A stretch of DNA of 63,384 nucleotides from a virus, in the IMG/VR virus record IMGVR_UViG_3300017987_000091, positions 1 to 63,384 of that record; one strand, written 5' to 3'. The notes beneath the pieces were generated by a model that saw only the letters and a program-made list of their open reading frames with translations, ran no database searches and was not told where the DNA came from. Below, one piece after another: positions 8,711 to 16,126 of this stretch (position 1 is the first letter of the stretch; each line of letters opens with the position of its first letter). Made by a program: the position numbers and the translations under genes.

Positions 8711-9445
8711 CTACTGGTCGCCGGCGTCGTGGCCCTGGTGGTCCAGCAGCGCCATCAGGGGATCGCCACCGTCCCCCACCAGGTTCGTCCAGGCATCGAA
8801 CCGGCGCCAGAACACCTCGGCAGCTTCGGCCGTCACCTTCACGGATCGGCCGGCCATCTTCAGGATCGTCATCTTCGGGCCGGGGCCCCGGCTGCGCTGG
8901 TGCTTTTCCGGTGGTGGTTGTTCCTTGGTTTCGTTGATCAGGGGATCGACGCCCAGCGCGTTCATGTCGAAGTCCAGGGACGCCACCAGGTCGTCCAGCT
9001 GCTGCTGATCCCAGGGGAACGTCGTGGCCAGATCTTCGGTGGTGAAGGTCGGCGTTAGGTCGTCGCGCAGCAGTTCGGCCACCTTGATCGCGTCGCTGTC
9101 GAAGCGGTTTTCGTTGAGCTCCATTGCACGGCGGATCGCTTCGGCCCTGCTGATCTTCCCGGCATTGATCACCAGCACCTGGTCCCAGCCCAGATCCCGC
9201 AGGCTGTCCACCCTGTGGTTGCCGTCGAAGACTTCCAGCCGGGGGCCGTCGTCGGTGTCCACTTCCCGCACGTTCAGAACCTGCAGCTGGCCGGATCGGC
9301 GCAGGCTGCCGGTCAGCTTCCTGGCCTTCACGGCGTCGTCGGTTTTGTAGTTCCAGGGGGCCTTCACCAGCTGGCTGACGGGCACCACCTGCAGGGTGCC
9401 TTTGATGTCCAGATCCTTCAGGCCGTTGATCTTTTCTTGTTTCAT
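8711..9445 (-). CDS. ParB/sulfiredoxin-fold protein
   Basis: 244 aa. The N-terminal half has the ParB/Srx nucleotide-binding fold: PVSQLVKAPWNY, then VFDGNHRVDSLRDLG (the G-H-R signature) and ELNENR. The C-terminal part is unrelated to partition ParB and basic. ATG 9445 was chosen over GTG 9466, which would overlap the upstream stop. It directly follows dpdA. Phage members can be CTPases, nucleases or DNA-binding adaptors; a link to DNA modification is inferred only from adjacency. Confidence 0.8.
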   Translation of the reverse strand: MKQEKINGLKDLDIKGTLQVVPVSQLVKAPWNYKTDDAVKARKLTGSLRRSGQLQVLNVREVDTDDGPRLEVFDGNHRVDSLRDLGWDQVLVINAGKISRAEAIRRAMELNENRFDSDAIKVAELLRDDLTPTFTTEDLATTFPWDQQQLDDLVASLDFDMNALGVDPLINETKEQPPPEKHQRSRGPGPKMTILKMAGRSVKVTAEAAEVFWRRFDAWTNLVGDGGDPLMALLDHQGHDAGDQ

Positions 9446-9449
9446 TGTT

Positions 9450-10331
9450 TCACCATTCCACCCCACGGGCAGCCCATAGATCCGTCAGGTATTTTTCATA
9501 TTTCAGGATCTGCTTGAAGGTGTACACACGGCGGGCAATGTATCCCCGCATCCTGGTCCCCGGCACCCTTCTGGCGATCTTGTCGGCCAGCCAGGGCATG
9601 CCTTCGGCGATGGCAGCCTGGATCTGGGAAATGCGCGACATGGTGATCAGCCTGACCGGGGGCCCCGGTTCGAACCGCATGGCGTGCCCCCAGGCCGGCC
9701 CCAGCACGGGGAAGGACCAGTCTGCTGAATGGTAGGGGTAGGCCATCAGGCGCGACGGCACAAAGCTGCCGAAGCAGTGCACCTTCACCTGGGGCCAGTC
9801 GCGCAGCACTTCCCAGGCCTTCCCTTCCCACCGCAGCGTTGCTTCAGCTGCTGGCTGAATGGCCATTCCCCCCAGTGCGATCCGTTGGTGCCCAGCGTTC
9901 AGCTGTCGCTTCAGGACGGCCATGGGCGCCCCGACGTGGGCCACCGGCAGCGGGTGCAGTCCTTCGGCTTCCATGGCCTTCTGATTTCGTGCCGTGGCCA
10001 CGTGGTTCCCGATCACGTCCAGGACGGCGTACACCGCGATCCTGGACTTGAACCCGTGAAGGAACCGGCAGTAGCTGGCCAGGTTGATCGTGGCCCCGGT
10101 GGTCGCTGCGGTGAAGGCCCCCGAATCCATGAACAGTTCACCCCGCGGCCGCGGCAGCAGTTCGCTGCTGTATTCCCCAGGGATGCCGGCCCAGAAGCTG
10201 AAGTCCCCGCAGTGCGGGCCGCCGGCGACGCAGTAGGGGAAGGACCGCAGGATCCTGGTGGCGCCCAGGTCGTTGTACAAGTCGCCTTCTATGGCGCAGT
10301 TCAGGCTTCTGCCGGCCAGGTACAGCTTCAC
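9450..10331 (-). CDS. dpdA: DpdA-like DNA 7-deazaguanine transglycosylase
   Basis: 293 aa with a TGT/archaeosine-transglycosylase-like barrel. MDSGAF (Asp69) matches the DSGGF substrate-pocket motif of tRNA-guanine transglycosylases. YAVLD (Asp105), IALGG (153-155), VHCFG and SADW (Asp204, a candidate nucleophile) follow in the family order. Phage DpdA enzymes exchange guanine in DNA for a 7-deazaguanine made by the Que/FolE enzymes, which protects against restriction. It starts at GTG 10331, overlapping the folE stop, and closes the queD-queE-folE-dpdA set. The assignment rests on motifs plus pathway context. Confidence 0.87.
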   Translation of the reverse strand: MKLYLAGRSLNCAIEGDLYNDLGATRILRSFPYCVAGGPHCGDFSFWAGIPGEYSSELLPRPRGELFMDSGAFTAATTGATINLASYCRFLHGFKSRIAVYAVLDVIGNHVATARNQKAMEAEGLHPLPVAHVGAPMAVLKRQLNAGHQRIALGGMAIQPAAEATLRWEGKAWEVLRDWPQVKVHCFGSFVPSRLMAYPYHSADWSFPVLGPAWGHAMRFEPGPPVRLITMSRISQIQAAIAEGMPWLADKIARRVPGTRMRGYIARRVYTFKQILKYEKYLTDLWAARGVEW

Positions 10332-10963
10332 CTGGTGACACCCCCGGCCAGCTGCAGGAATTCGGCCCTGGCTTCTGGCACGTCGCGCAGTGCGCCCAGC
10401 ATGGCGCTGGTGGTCATGGTCACCCCGGCCTTCTTGATCCCCCTGCATTCAATGCAATCGTGGGTTGCCGTCAGGATCACCCCGACGCCCAGCGGTTCCA
10501 GGTGGTTCTGCATCGCGTCGGCCACCTGCTTCGTGATCCGTTCCTGGATCTGCAGCCGCTTGCTGAAGCAGTCCACCAGCCGGGGGATCTTCGACAGGCC
10601 GACGCAGCGGCCGCCGGCGGGAATGTACCCCACGGCAGCGACGCCGGCGAACGGCATCAGGTGGTGTTCACATGTGCTGCTGAAGGGGATGTTGGCGACG
10701 ACGATCAGCTGGTCGTAGCCTTCGGTTTCGCCGAAGGTGCTGGACAGGATCTGCGCGGGATCTTCCCAGTAGCCGGCCGTCCTTTCGTTCCAGGCGCCGG
10801 CGACGCGATCAGGGGTACCCCGCAGGCCTTCCCGGTTCGGATCTTCCCCGGTAGCTTCCAGCAGCAGCCTGGCGGCCCTTGTCATCTTCGTGAACCTGGC
10901 ATGCCCTTCGGCGATGCCCAGGCCGGCGGTGGGGTAGTACGGCACGTTTCGATCTTCGCCCAT
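10328..10963 (-). CDS. folE: GTP cyclohydrolase I
   Basis: 211 aa, the usual family size. It carries the zinc-binding and substrate motifs SSTCEHHLMPF (about residue 105) and HDCIECRGI (about residue 175), plus GLSKIPRLV. It converts GTP to dihydroneopterin triphosphate, the first step of the 7-deazaguanine (and folate) pathway. ATG 10963 overlaps the queE stop by one base. Its place between queE and dpdA shows that it serves deazaguanine synthesis. Confidence 0.96.
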   Translation of the reverse strand: MGEDRNVPYYPTAGLGIAEGHARFTKMTRAARLLLEATGEDPNREGLRGTPDRVAGAWNERTAGYWEDPAQILSSTFGETEGYDQLIVVANIPFSSTCEHHLMPFAGVAAVGYIPAGGRCVGLSKIPRLVDCFSKRLQIQERITKQVADAMQNHLEPLGVGVILTATHDCIECRGIKKAGVTMTTSAMLGALRDVPEARAEFLQLAGGVTR

Positions 10964-11619
10964 CACTTCCACCCCAGCAGCTTCTGCAGCTGCACCGACA
11001 GCGACCAGCCGGGGTTCCTTTCCAGCCAGTCCTGCAGTTCCCGCAGCATTTCCTTGCTGCAGATCGCGGCACCGCTGCACAGCATAGGCTGGATCGACAG
11101 GTCGCCCACGTCGGCAGCCCACGGCCCCAGCACGTCGGTGGGATCGCCACCCCAGGGCGTCGGCCACAGCACCTTGATTTCGTTGATCGGCAGCTTCGGC
11201 GCTTCCAGCACCTTCGGCGACCAGGTGATCCAGCGCCTGAAGTCTTCGTTGAGCTCCACCAGCAGCCTGTCGTCCTTCGGCGCCACGTGGCCGTTGGTTT
11301 CAATCTGAACCAGGGCCAGTTTGTCCCAGCGGTCCAGGGCGTCCAGCAGTTCGGCGTCCACCTGCAGCATCGGTTCCCCGCTGGTCAGGACCAGGTGGCG
11401 CACCTGGCGATCGTTCAGGTGGGCTTCGTAGTCGATCCGCTCCACCAGGGCGTCGTTGTCCAGCACAAGGTGCGCGTCTTCGTGCTGTGGGGTGTCGCAG
11501 AAGCTGCAGTCCTGATCGCACCCGCTGAACCGAACGAACACCGCCGGCGTGCCGGCGAACGTCCCTTCCCCCTGCAGGCTGGTGAAGACTTCGTGCACGT
11601 CGTACATGGGCCCCGTCAT
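10963..11619 (-). CDS. queE: 7-carboxy-7-deazaguanine synthase (radical SAM)
   Basis: 218 aa. The N-terminus has the QueE signature SLQGEG followed by FSGCDQDCSFCDT, whose three Cys bind the radical-SAM 4Fe-4S cluster. TSGEPMLQ and IETNG follow as in the family. It turns 6-carboxy-tetrahydropterin into 7-carboxy-7-deazaguanine. ATG 11619 overlaps the queD stop (ATGA). Confidence 0.94.
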   Translation of the reverse strand: MTGPMYDVHEVFTSLQGEGTFAGTPAVFVRFSGCDQDCSFCDTPQHEDAHLVLDNDALVERIDYEAHLNDRQVRHLVLTSGEPMLQVDAELLDALDRWDKLALVQIETNGHVAPKDDRLLVELNEDFRRWITWSPKVLEAPKLPINEIKVLWPTPWGGDPTDVLGPWAADVGDLSIQPMLCSGAAICSKEMLRELQDWLERNPGWSLSVQLQKLLGWK

Positions 11620-11966
11620 GGCTGCCACCTGACCACCGATCCGGCGCTTTCTTCCACTTCCACCATGGTCACCCGGTTCCCGGTTCCTTCCAGCCAGGCG
11701 CCCACCGTTTCGACTGCCACGAATTCGGCCAGCCGTTCGGCCGTGGGCTTCTTCAGGATCTTGTTCAGGTCGGTGTGGTCCAGGCCCATCAGCTCCCCCT
11801 TGATCGCGGTGAAGTCCACCAGCATGTCCTTCACCAGCTGGCTGCCCTGGACTTCCACCGTGATGCGCCAGCGGTGCCCGTGGGGGTGTCGGCATGGTCC
11901 AGGGTGATCAGGTAGGTGGTGGGCCGCTTCAATCTCCACCGTCTTGCGAATCGTCCAGGTCGGCAT
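11616..11966 (-). CDS. queD: 6-carboxy-5,6,7,8-tetrahydropterin synthase
   Basis: 116 aa. It has the QueD/PTPS zinc histidines and catalytic Cys (AAHHLPDH, CRHPHGH), the LDHTDLN motif and a C-terminal Glu (EVEESAGS). It converts dihydroneopterin triphosphate into 6-carboxy-tetrahydropterin. It is the first gene after the divergent promoter at 12.1 kb, with GGTGA before ATG 11966. Confidence 0.94.
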   Translation of the reverse strand: MPTWTIRKTVEIEAAHHLPDHPGPCRHPHGHRWRITVEVQGSQLVKDMLVDFTAIKGELMGLDHTDLNKILKKPTAERLAEFVAVETVGAWLEGTGNRVTMVEVEESAGSVVRWQP

Positions 11967-12103
11967 CGTTCACCAAAAGGCGGCCCCGAACCGGCCCCCG
12001 GTGGCCGGCTGGGGCCTGGAAGCGGGGGGTGCGAAGTAGGACGCGAACCCCCGCTGTCCTGCTTGAAAAGTGGATCGGTGTGGACCGGGGCACCGTTCCG
12101 CTC

Positions 12104-12132
12104 ATTGTAGGGCAAGCCTTGCCAGGTGGGAA
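12104..12132 (-). promoter_or_regulatory. Promoter for the deazaguanine operon
   Basis: On the minus strand TTCCCA (12127-12132) and TACAAT (12104-12109) are 17 bases apart, a good sigma70-type match. The palindrome GTGGATCCAC (12133-12142) abuts the -35. Transcription would start about 130 bases before queD. Confidence 0.6.
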
Positions 12133-12148
12133 GTGGATCCACCATAAT
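12119..12148 (+). promoter_or_regulatory. Divergent plus-strand promoter with palindrome
   Basis: TTGCCA (12119-12124) and CATAAT (12143-12148) are 18 bases apart, five of six matches each. The palindrome GTGGATCCAC (12133-12142) touches the -10, so one bound protein could affect both this promoter and the overlapping minus-strand one. The only downstream gene is the HNH endonuclease. Confidence 0.55.
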
Positions 12149-12151
12149 GAA

Positions 12152-12189
12152 TCCGGCCCCAGCGATCCAGGTGGACCGAAGGGGCCGGA
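12152..12189. other. Perfect 9-bp inverted repeat at the plus-strand start point
   Basis: TCCGGCCCC (12152-12160) pairs with GGGGCCGGA (12181-12189) across a 20-base loop. It lies just after the plus -10, so it would form the 5' end of that transcript, or act as a second protein-binding dyad. Confidence 0.4.
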
Positions 12190-12557
12190 AACAGCTGTCA
12201 AACTGTTGGCCTCAATCTAGCCTACCTGGGCCGATCCGGTCAACTTTCCTAGCTGTTTCAATGACATATGCCCACCAGTTACAGGGCCTTGCGTTTGGGC
12301 TGTGCTGGCTGGTGGGGTCGCTGTTCCAAGCGATGCGCCATGTGGGCGAAGCTGCTGCAGCCCGGTTCGCCGGGAAGGCCTGCAGCCCTGGTTTGCGCCA
12401 GGTCCACAGCTGGGGAACGCACGAACAAGGCGTGCGGCCTGCAGGCACCTATTCAAGTACACCATTGCCCGGTGGGACTTGGGAGTCAGGAACAGGGACT
12501 GGTTGCCCTATTCGTGGCCTTGGCCCGGAAAGAATAGACAGGGTAAAGGAACTTGGT
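12190..12557. other. Leader region without a recognisable gene
   Basis: About 370 bases between the divergent promoter and the HNH start. Open frames exist on both strands, but none has a convincing ribosome site, composition or motif. GAG occurs here, unlike in the phage genes. No tRNA or clear RNA fold was seen. Confidence 0.4.
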
Positions 12558-12992
12558 GTGCCCATGGGTTGGAAGGTTGACAAGCGCCTGCTGATGTGGC
12601 GTGAACTGGTGGGGAAACGGGATCGCTGGACGTGCGCGATCTGCGGCCGGAAACGTGGCGAAATCACGATCTGCGTTCATCATGTATGGCCGGCCTACAG
12701 GTACCCCGAACTGCGGTACAGGAAAGGGAACGGGATCTGCATGTGCAGGGGGTGCCACGAAGCCTTCCACCGCCAGTTCGGCGCATCCAAGGCCACCCCC
12801 CGACACCTGGAACGGTTCGCCATCGAACAGGGTGCCAGCACCGCGTTCCTTCTGCGGATCCCGTTGCCGGCCAAGCGCCGGCGAAAACCATGCAAAAAAC
12901 CCCAGAAGCCGAAGCTGACACCAGAACAGCGGTGGTTGCTTGCTGAACAGAAACGAAACGATCGGGAAGCGAAAAAACGCTGGGATATCTGA
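12558..12992 (+). CDS. HNH endonuclease
   Basis: 144 aa. An HNH zinc module is visible: CAICGRKRGE, then CVHHVWP, then GICMCRGCHEAFH, giving two Cys pairs around the catalytic His. The C-terminus is Lys/Arg-rich. GTG 12558 is preferred because AAAGGA lies seven bases upstream; ATG 12564 is the alternative. It is one of only three plus-strand genes and has its own promoter, which fits a mobile free-standing endonuclease. Its coding part lacks GAG/CTC like the rest of the phage, so it is adapted. Confidence 0.82.
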   Translation: MPMGWKVDKRLLMWRELVGKRDRWTCAICGRKRGEITICVHHVWPAYRYPELRYRKGNGICMCRGCHEAFHRQFGASKATPRHLERFAIEQGASTAFLLRIPLPAKRRRKPCKKPQKPKLTPEQRWLLAEQKRNDREAKKRWDI

Positions 12993-12995
12993 TCT

Positions 12996-13484
12996 TCAGG
13001 GGGAAAGGTCAGCAGGGTCCAGGGCGTCGTCGGCTTCTGCCGGGATCGTCAGTTCGTCGGTGGGCTGGGGTGCTGGCTGCGTTCCGCCTGGCGTCAGGGT
13101 TCCCCACTTGGTGACCACCTGCACCCCCGACAACCCAAGGATCGCGGCCGTCAGCACGAAGATCATGACGATAATCCAGGGGGGGTTCTTCTGGCCCTTG
13201 CTGATCAGACCGCAGATCTTCTTCAGATCCCTGGTGGCTTCCTGCTGTTCATCGATCAGCTTCTGAAGTAGGCGTTGGGTTTCTGCTTCGGCCTTTTCGT
13301 GTTCCTTGCGGTTCTGGTTCAGCCGTTCGCTGATCAGCGTCAGGGCGTTGGCCATTTCCCGATCGGTTTCGTCGCGCAGCCGTTCCCGTTCCAGCAGGGC
13401 CCGCAGCATGTCGTGGAAAGCGTCGGCGCGTTCTTCGGTCGGTTCACCACCATGGCCCGCTGTCGGGGTCGTTGATCCAGGCAT
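12996..13484 (-). CDS. Coiled-coil membrane protein of the lysis region
   Basis: 162 aa. A charged heptad-rich coiled coil spans residues 20-95. One membrane segment follows at about 100-120 (PPWIIVMIFVLTAAILGLSG), then a Pro/Asp-rich tail. It lies next to the endolysin cluster, so a holin, spanin or anchoring role is possible but not shown. The start at 13484 overlaps the previous gene; no strong ribosome site is visible. Confidence 0.65.
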   Translation of the reverse strand: MPGSTTPTAGHGGEPTEERADAFHDMLRALLERERLRDETDREMANALTLISERLNQNRKEHEKAEAETQRLLQKLIDEQQEATRDLKKICGLISKGQKNPPWIIVMIFVLTAAILGLSGVQVVTKWGTLTPGGTQPAPQPTDELTIPAEADDALDPADLSP

Positions 13485-13635
13485 CTGCCGCTTTTTCTTC
13501 TTTCTCGCCGTCCAGGCTAAGTTCTTGTTCCATTCTTCCGCGTAGCTTCTGCAGAAAGTCCAGCCGGCCCCGGCGTTTACCGTTGCGCCTTTCTATTTCC
13601 TTCGTCGCACGTCGCACGTGGTCGCGCTTCGTCAC
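13444..13635 (-). CDS. Small basic hypothetical protein
   Basis: 63 aa, strongly basic and helical at the N-terminus (KEIERRNGKRRGR), acidic with Trp at the C-terminus. It starts at GTG 13635 with GGGGG five bases upstream and overlaps the next gene by 41 bases. No family recognised. Confidence 0.55.
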   Translation of the reverse strand: MTKRDHVRRATKEIERRNGKRRGRLDFLQKLRGRMEQELSLDGEKEEKAADAWINDPDSGPWW

Positions 13636-13651
13636 GGCTACCCCCTACCAC

Positions 13652-14026
13652 TCATTTTCCACCAATTCGCCGGCGAATTCCACCGATCAGGCTGTCCACG
13701 AACCCCTTGGCCAGTGGCTTCGCCACGTGTTCCCCCAGCCAGGCCGCGCCTTCCCGTGCGACAGCGGCAGCACGGGCACGACGACCAGGCCCAAGGACAT
13801 GGCGCCGGATCCCCCGCACGCTGCGCCTGGCTTCCTGGATCGTGATGCCCAGGTGAAGTTCAGGCTGCCCTGACTTGCAGAAGGGATCCGGGGCCCCGCG
13901 CATCCAGAAGCCACGGGGCTGCGGCCGCCAGTACACGTCCACGTTGTACCAGTCCCCACCAAGTCCGCGCAGCTTCCTGCGCAGCTGGTGGGCCTGGGAC
14001 TTCAGCAGCGGGGGGGCGTCAGGCAT
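13652..14026 (-). CDS. Basic hypothetical protein of the lysis region
   Basis: 124 aa. The middle has aromatic residues (WYNVDVYWRPQPRGFWM) and the second half is Arg-rich with an amphipathic end (LAKGFVDSLIGGIRRR). ATG 14026 overlaps the upstream stop by one base, showing translational coupling. No family recognised. Confidence 0.6.
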   Translation of the reverse strand: MPDAPPLLKSQAHQLRRKLRGLGGDWYNVDVYWRPQPRGFWMRGAPDPFCKSGQPELHLGITIQEARRSVRGIRRHVLGPGRRARAAAVAREGAAWLGEHVAKPLAKGFVDSLIGGIRRRIGGK

Positions 14027-14670
14027 CAGCACCCCGACAGCTTCACCGTGAACAGCGGGGTGGTGAAGGGTTCCCCTGGTGCTTCCACGATCTTCAGGAT
14101 TTCCTTCACCTGTTCGCTGCCGGGGGAAATGGTGGCCGCCAGGACGGTCAGGATCTTGCAAGCCAGTTCGTTGCCGGCCATCTTCGCCACCACCTTGCCG
14201 ATATCGCAGCCCATGCCGGCGCGTTCCAGCCACGGCATGATCTTGGCTTCGTATTCCTTCAGCTTCGCGTCCACCTTGTCGGGGGTGTCAGGCACGCCAG
14301 GAAGCCCCAGGCACGGGGTGGGGTCGATCGTGATGCCGCCGGCCTGGAAGTCTTCCACGCCGTCCACGATGGCCTGCTTGATCGGGGTGCCCAGCTTCAT
14401 GGTGTAGTCGTGGATCGCCACGTACACGGTGCCTTCAGCGCACTGATCGAAGGTGGCGGGGTTCGTCAGCAGCTTGTCGCCCTGGTCCTTGAAGGACTGC
14501 GCGATATCAGCCACCAGCTGGTCGGTGTCTTCGGAACTGATCGCCGGCGTGCTGGTGCTGCTGCTGGTGCCGGCGCTGTCGTCGTCGTCGGCCGGGGCCT
14601 TGCAGCCCTTGTTCCCCAGGGACATGGTGGCGACCACCGCCACCAAGGTGATCAAAAAGATCCGTCGCAT
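14026..14670 (-). CDS. Exported hypothetical protein
   Basis: 214 aa with a clear signal peptide (MRRIFLITLVAVVATMSLG) followed by a Cys near residue 23 and an Asp/Ser/Thr-rich linker. The mature part is helical with four further Cys. The sequence before the Cys (GNKGC) is a poor lipobox, so a secreted periplasmic protein is as likely as a lipoprotein. ATG 14670 has AGGA six bases upstream. It follows the endolysin, so a spanin-like lysis role is possible. Confidence 0.65.
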   Translation of the reverse strand: MRRIFLITLVAVVATMSLGNKGCKAPADDDDSAGTSSSTSTPAISSEDTDQLVADIAQSFKDQGDKLLTNPATFDQCAEGTVYVAIHDYTMKLGTPIKQAIVDGVEDFQAGGITIDPTPCLGLPGVPDTPDKVDAKLKEYEAKIMPWLERAGMGCDIGKVVAKMAGNELACKILTVLAATISPGSEQVKEILKIVEAPGEPFTTPLFTVKLSGC

Positions 14671-14697
14671 GGTGTATCCTTTCGCTGGCGACGGGAA

Positions 14698-14747
14698 GCC
14701 GGGGCTGACTGCATCAGCTGGGGGGAGACAGCCATTTCAGCCCCGGC
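14698..14747 (-). other. Long perfect-stem hairpin between lysis genes
   Basis: GCCGGGGCTGA (14698-14708) pairs perfectly with TCAGCCCCGGC (14737-14747) across a 28-base loop. No T-run follows on the minus strand, so an attenuator or RNA stabiliser is as likely as a terminator. Confidence 0.45.
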
Positions 14748-14773
14748 CCCCGTCATAAAAACGACCCTTCCCC

Positions 14774-15557
14774 CTATTGCATGAATTCCAGGGCAGCCGC
14801 TTCAGTGCGGGGGCCCCAGATCCCATCTGGCACCAGTCCAGCAGTGCGCTGGAAATCGATCAGGGCCTGCTTGCTGCGGTGGCCCCAGATCCCATCTATC
14901 TGGCCCCTGTAGTGGCCAGCATCTGCAAGGAACCGCTGGCGCCCCTTGGTGGTATTCAGATCCACCCCAGGCACGGCAGCGGCCGGCTGGTTGGCCCGAA
15001 GGGCACGGATCAGGGTTTCCAGCGTCGTGCCGGGGCACGCCGGCTTTCCAAGATCGAAGTGGCCCATGATGGCCGGCCCGGTGCGCCACGTGGTCCACAC
15101 GTCCCTGCAGGCGTCCCACAGGTTCAGGACGGTGCGCAGCTGGGCCAGCGTCGGTTCGCCTTCGTGGGGGTAGGTGGGGGACTTAAAGAAGCCCATGATC
15201 AGAACGCCAAGGTAGTCGGCGTTTTCATCGCCCGGCCGCCGGCGCCAGCCCTGCGACCAGGTGGCCACGTCCAGGTCGTGCAGCTGGTGGATCACGCCGT
15301 CGCCGGTGATCGCCCTGGGATAGCAGATACCGGGGCAGCCGGTGGAGCTAATGTGGTTCGGCCCCACGTGGTACCTGGCGATCCCGAAGATCCCTTCACG
15401 GTCCACCTGGTGGCTGGCCGCATGGTGCAGCACCAGGCCCTTCAATGCCGGGATCCCGGTGGGCGAATTCCTTGGCGCTGTGCTTCGGCAGCAGGCCACG
15501 AAGATCCTGCACCTGCACACCACGTCCTTGCAGCGCCTGGTTCAGCTGTGCGTCCAT
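14774..15557 (-). CDS. Endolysin: N-acetylmuramoyl-L-alanine amidase with peptidoglycan-binding domain, frameshifted
   Basis: The main frame (14774-15523) has an Amidase_2 domain with zinc ligands (LVLHHAASH; GHFDLGKPACPG) and a C-terminal peptidoglycan-binding repeat with two IDGIWG/PDGIWG turns. The amidase cleaves the sugar-peptide bond of the cell wall. Translation should start at ATG 15557, which has AGGGGGA upstream and encodes an endolysin-like start (MDAQLNQALQGRGVQVQDL), but that frame stops at 15396. A +1 shift near 15440-15450 joins the frames to about 261 aa. The GTG 15523 start would give an unlikely Cys-rich leader. Confidence 0.85.
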
Positions 15558-15574
15558 TGGTTCCCCCTGTGGTC

Positions 15575-15943
15575 CTACCTGGTCACGTCGCCCAGGATGT
15601 TGAACACACCGCGCACCACTGTCTTTTCCTTGCTGCTGATGGTGATCTGCACGTCGTACCTATAATCGTTGTAGTCCAGATCTTCGGTGTCGGCGGGCAC
15701 GAACTTCGCTTTGAACTTCCCCAGCGTCGGGGCATGGATTTCGATTTCACCGGGGCCCACGTCGCTGTCCTTGCTGATCAGGGCCGTGGTGTCGTCGTAC
15801 CGCTTGCGCACCTGCATGCGCACCCTGGCGCCGGTCAGGTTCACCGCCACGCCGGCGCTGTCGGTGACGGTGCCCAGCCATGTTTTGTTATCACCGCGCA
15901 CCACGTTGATATCCTGCGTCGGTGGGGATGTTGCCACAGTCAT
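15575..15943 (-). CDS. Probable virion protein with Ig-like or BppU-type fold
   Basis: 122 aa. It begins with a beta-rich pattern (INVVRGDNKTWLGTVTD, then VNLTGARVRMQVRK) similar to small baseplate proteins of the BppU N-terminal type. It lies after the tail-fibre genes and has GGAGG in the end of the previous gene as its ribosome site. The role is inferred. Confidence 0.55.
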   Translation of the reverse strand: MTVATSPPTQDINVVRGDNKTWLGTVTDSAGVAVNLTGARVRMQVRKRYDDTTALISKDSDVGPGEIEIHAPTLGKFKAKFVPADTEDLDYNDYRYDVQITISSKEKTVVRGVFNILGDVTR

Positions 15944-15946
15944 CGG

Positions 15947-16111
15947 TCAAACCTCCTCATTGCATTCCAGGACGCAGTACAGCGGTTCTTCTTCGTCCAG
16001 GGTGCAGCCCAGGGGTTCTTCGTACACCACGATCGTGGCGTCTTCCACGTCCAGGATCTGGAAGTCGTGGTTGTCGGCCGGAACGGGGAAGATCCGCTGG
16101 TGGTTGGACAT
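15947..16111 (-). CDS. Small acidic hypothetical protein
   Basis: 54 aa (starts MSNHQRIFPVPADNHDF, ends CNEEV). It has an excellent ribosome site (GGAAGGG) before ATG 16111, and its stop lies four bases before the next start. It is strongly acidic at the end with three Cys. Codon choice (GAA for Glu except just before the stop) fits the phage. Function unknown. Confidence 0.65.
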   Translation of the reverse strand: MSNHQRIFPVPADNHDFQILDVEDATIVVYEEPLGCTLDEEEPLYCVLECNEEV

Positions 16112-16126
16112 TGTGCCCTTCCTTTT

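Noticed and set aside
9450-11966. Queuosine tRNA modification instead of DNA modification
   Set aside because: The transglycosylase is short and DpdA-like, no QueF or QueA is present, and phage clusters of this kind act on DNA; the chemistry still needs measurement.
12420-12530. Possible tRNA-like fold upstream of the HNH gene
   Set aside because: No acceptor or T-arm pairing could be completed.
12126-12557. N-terminal extension of the HNH protein to 288 aa
   Set aside because: The added part has no ribosome site, odd composition and covers the promoter and leader; the start at 12558 has a good site.
14026-14670. Lipoprotein signal in the exported protein
   Set aside because: The residues before the Cys (GNKGC) lack the usual small-residue lipobox, so only a general signal peptide is claimed.
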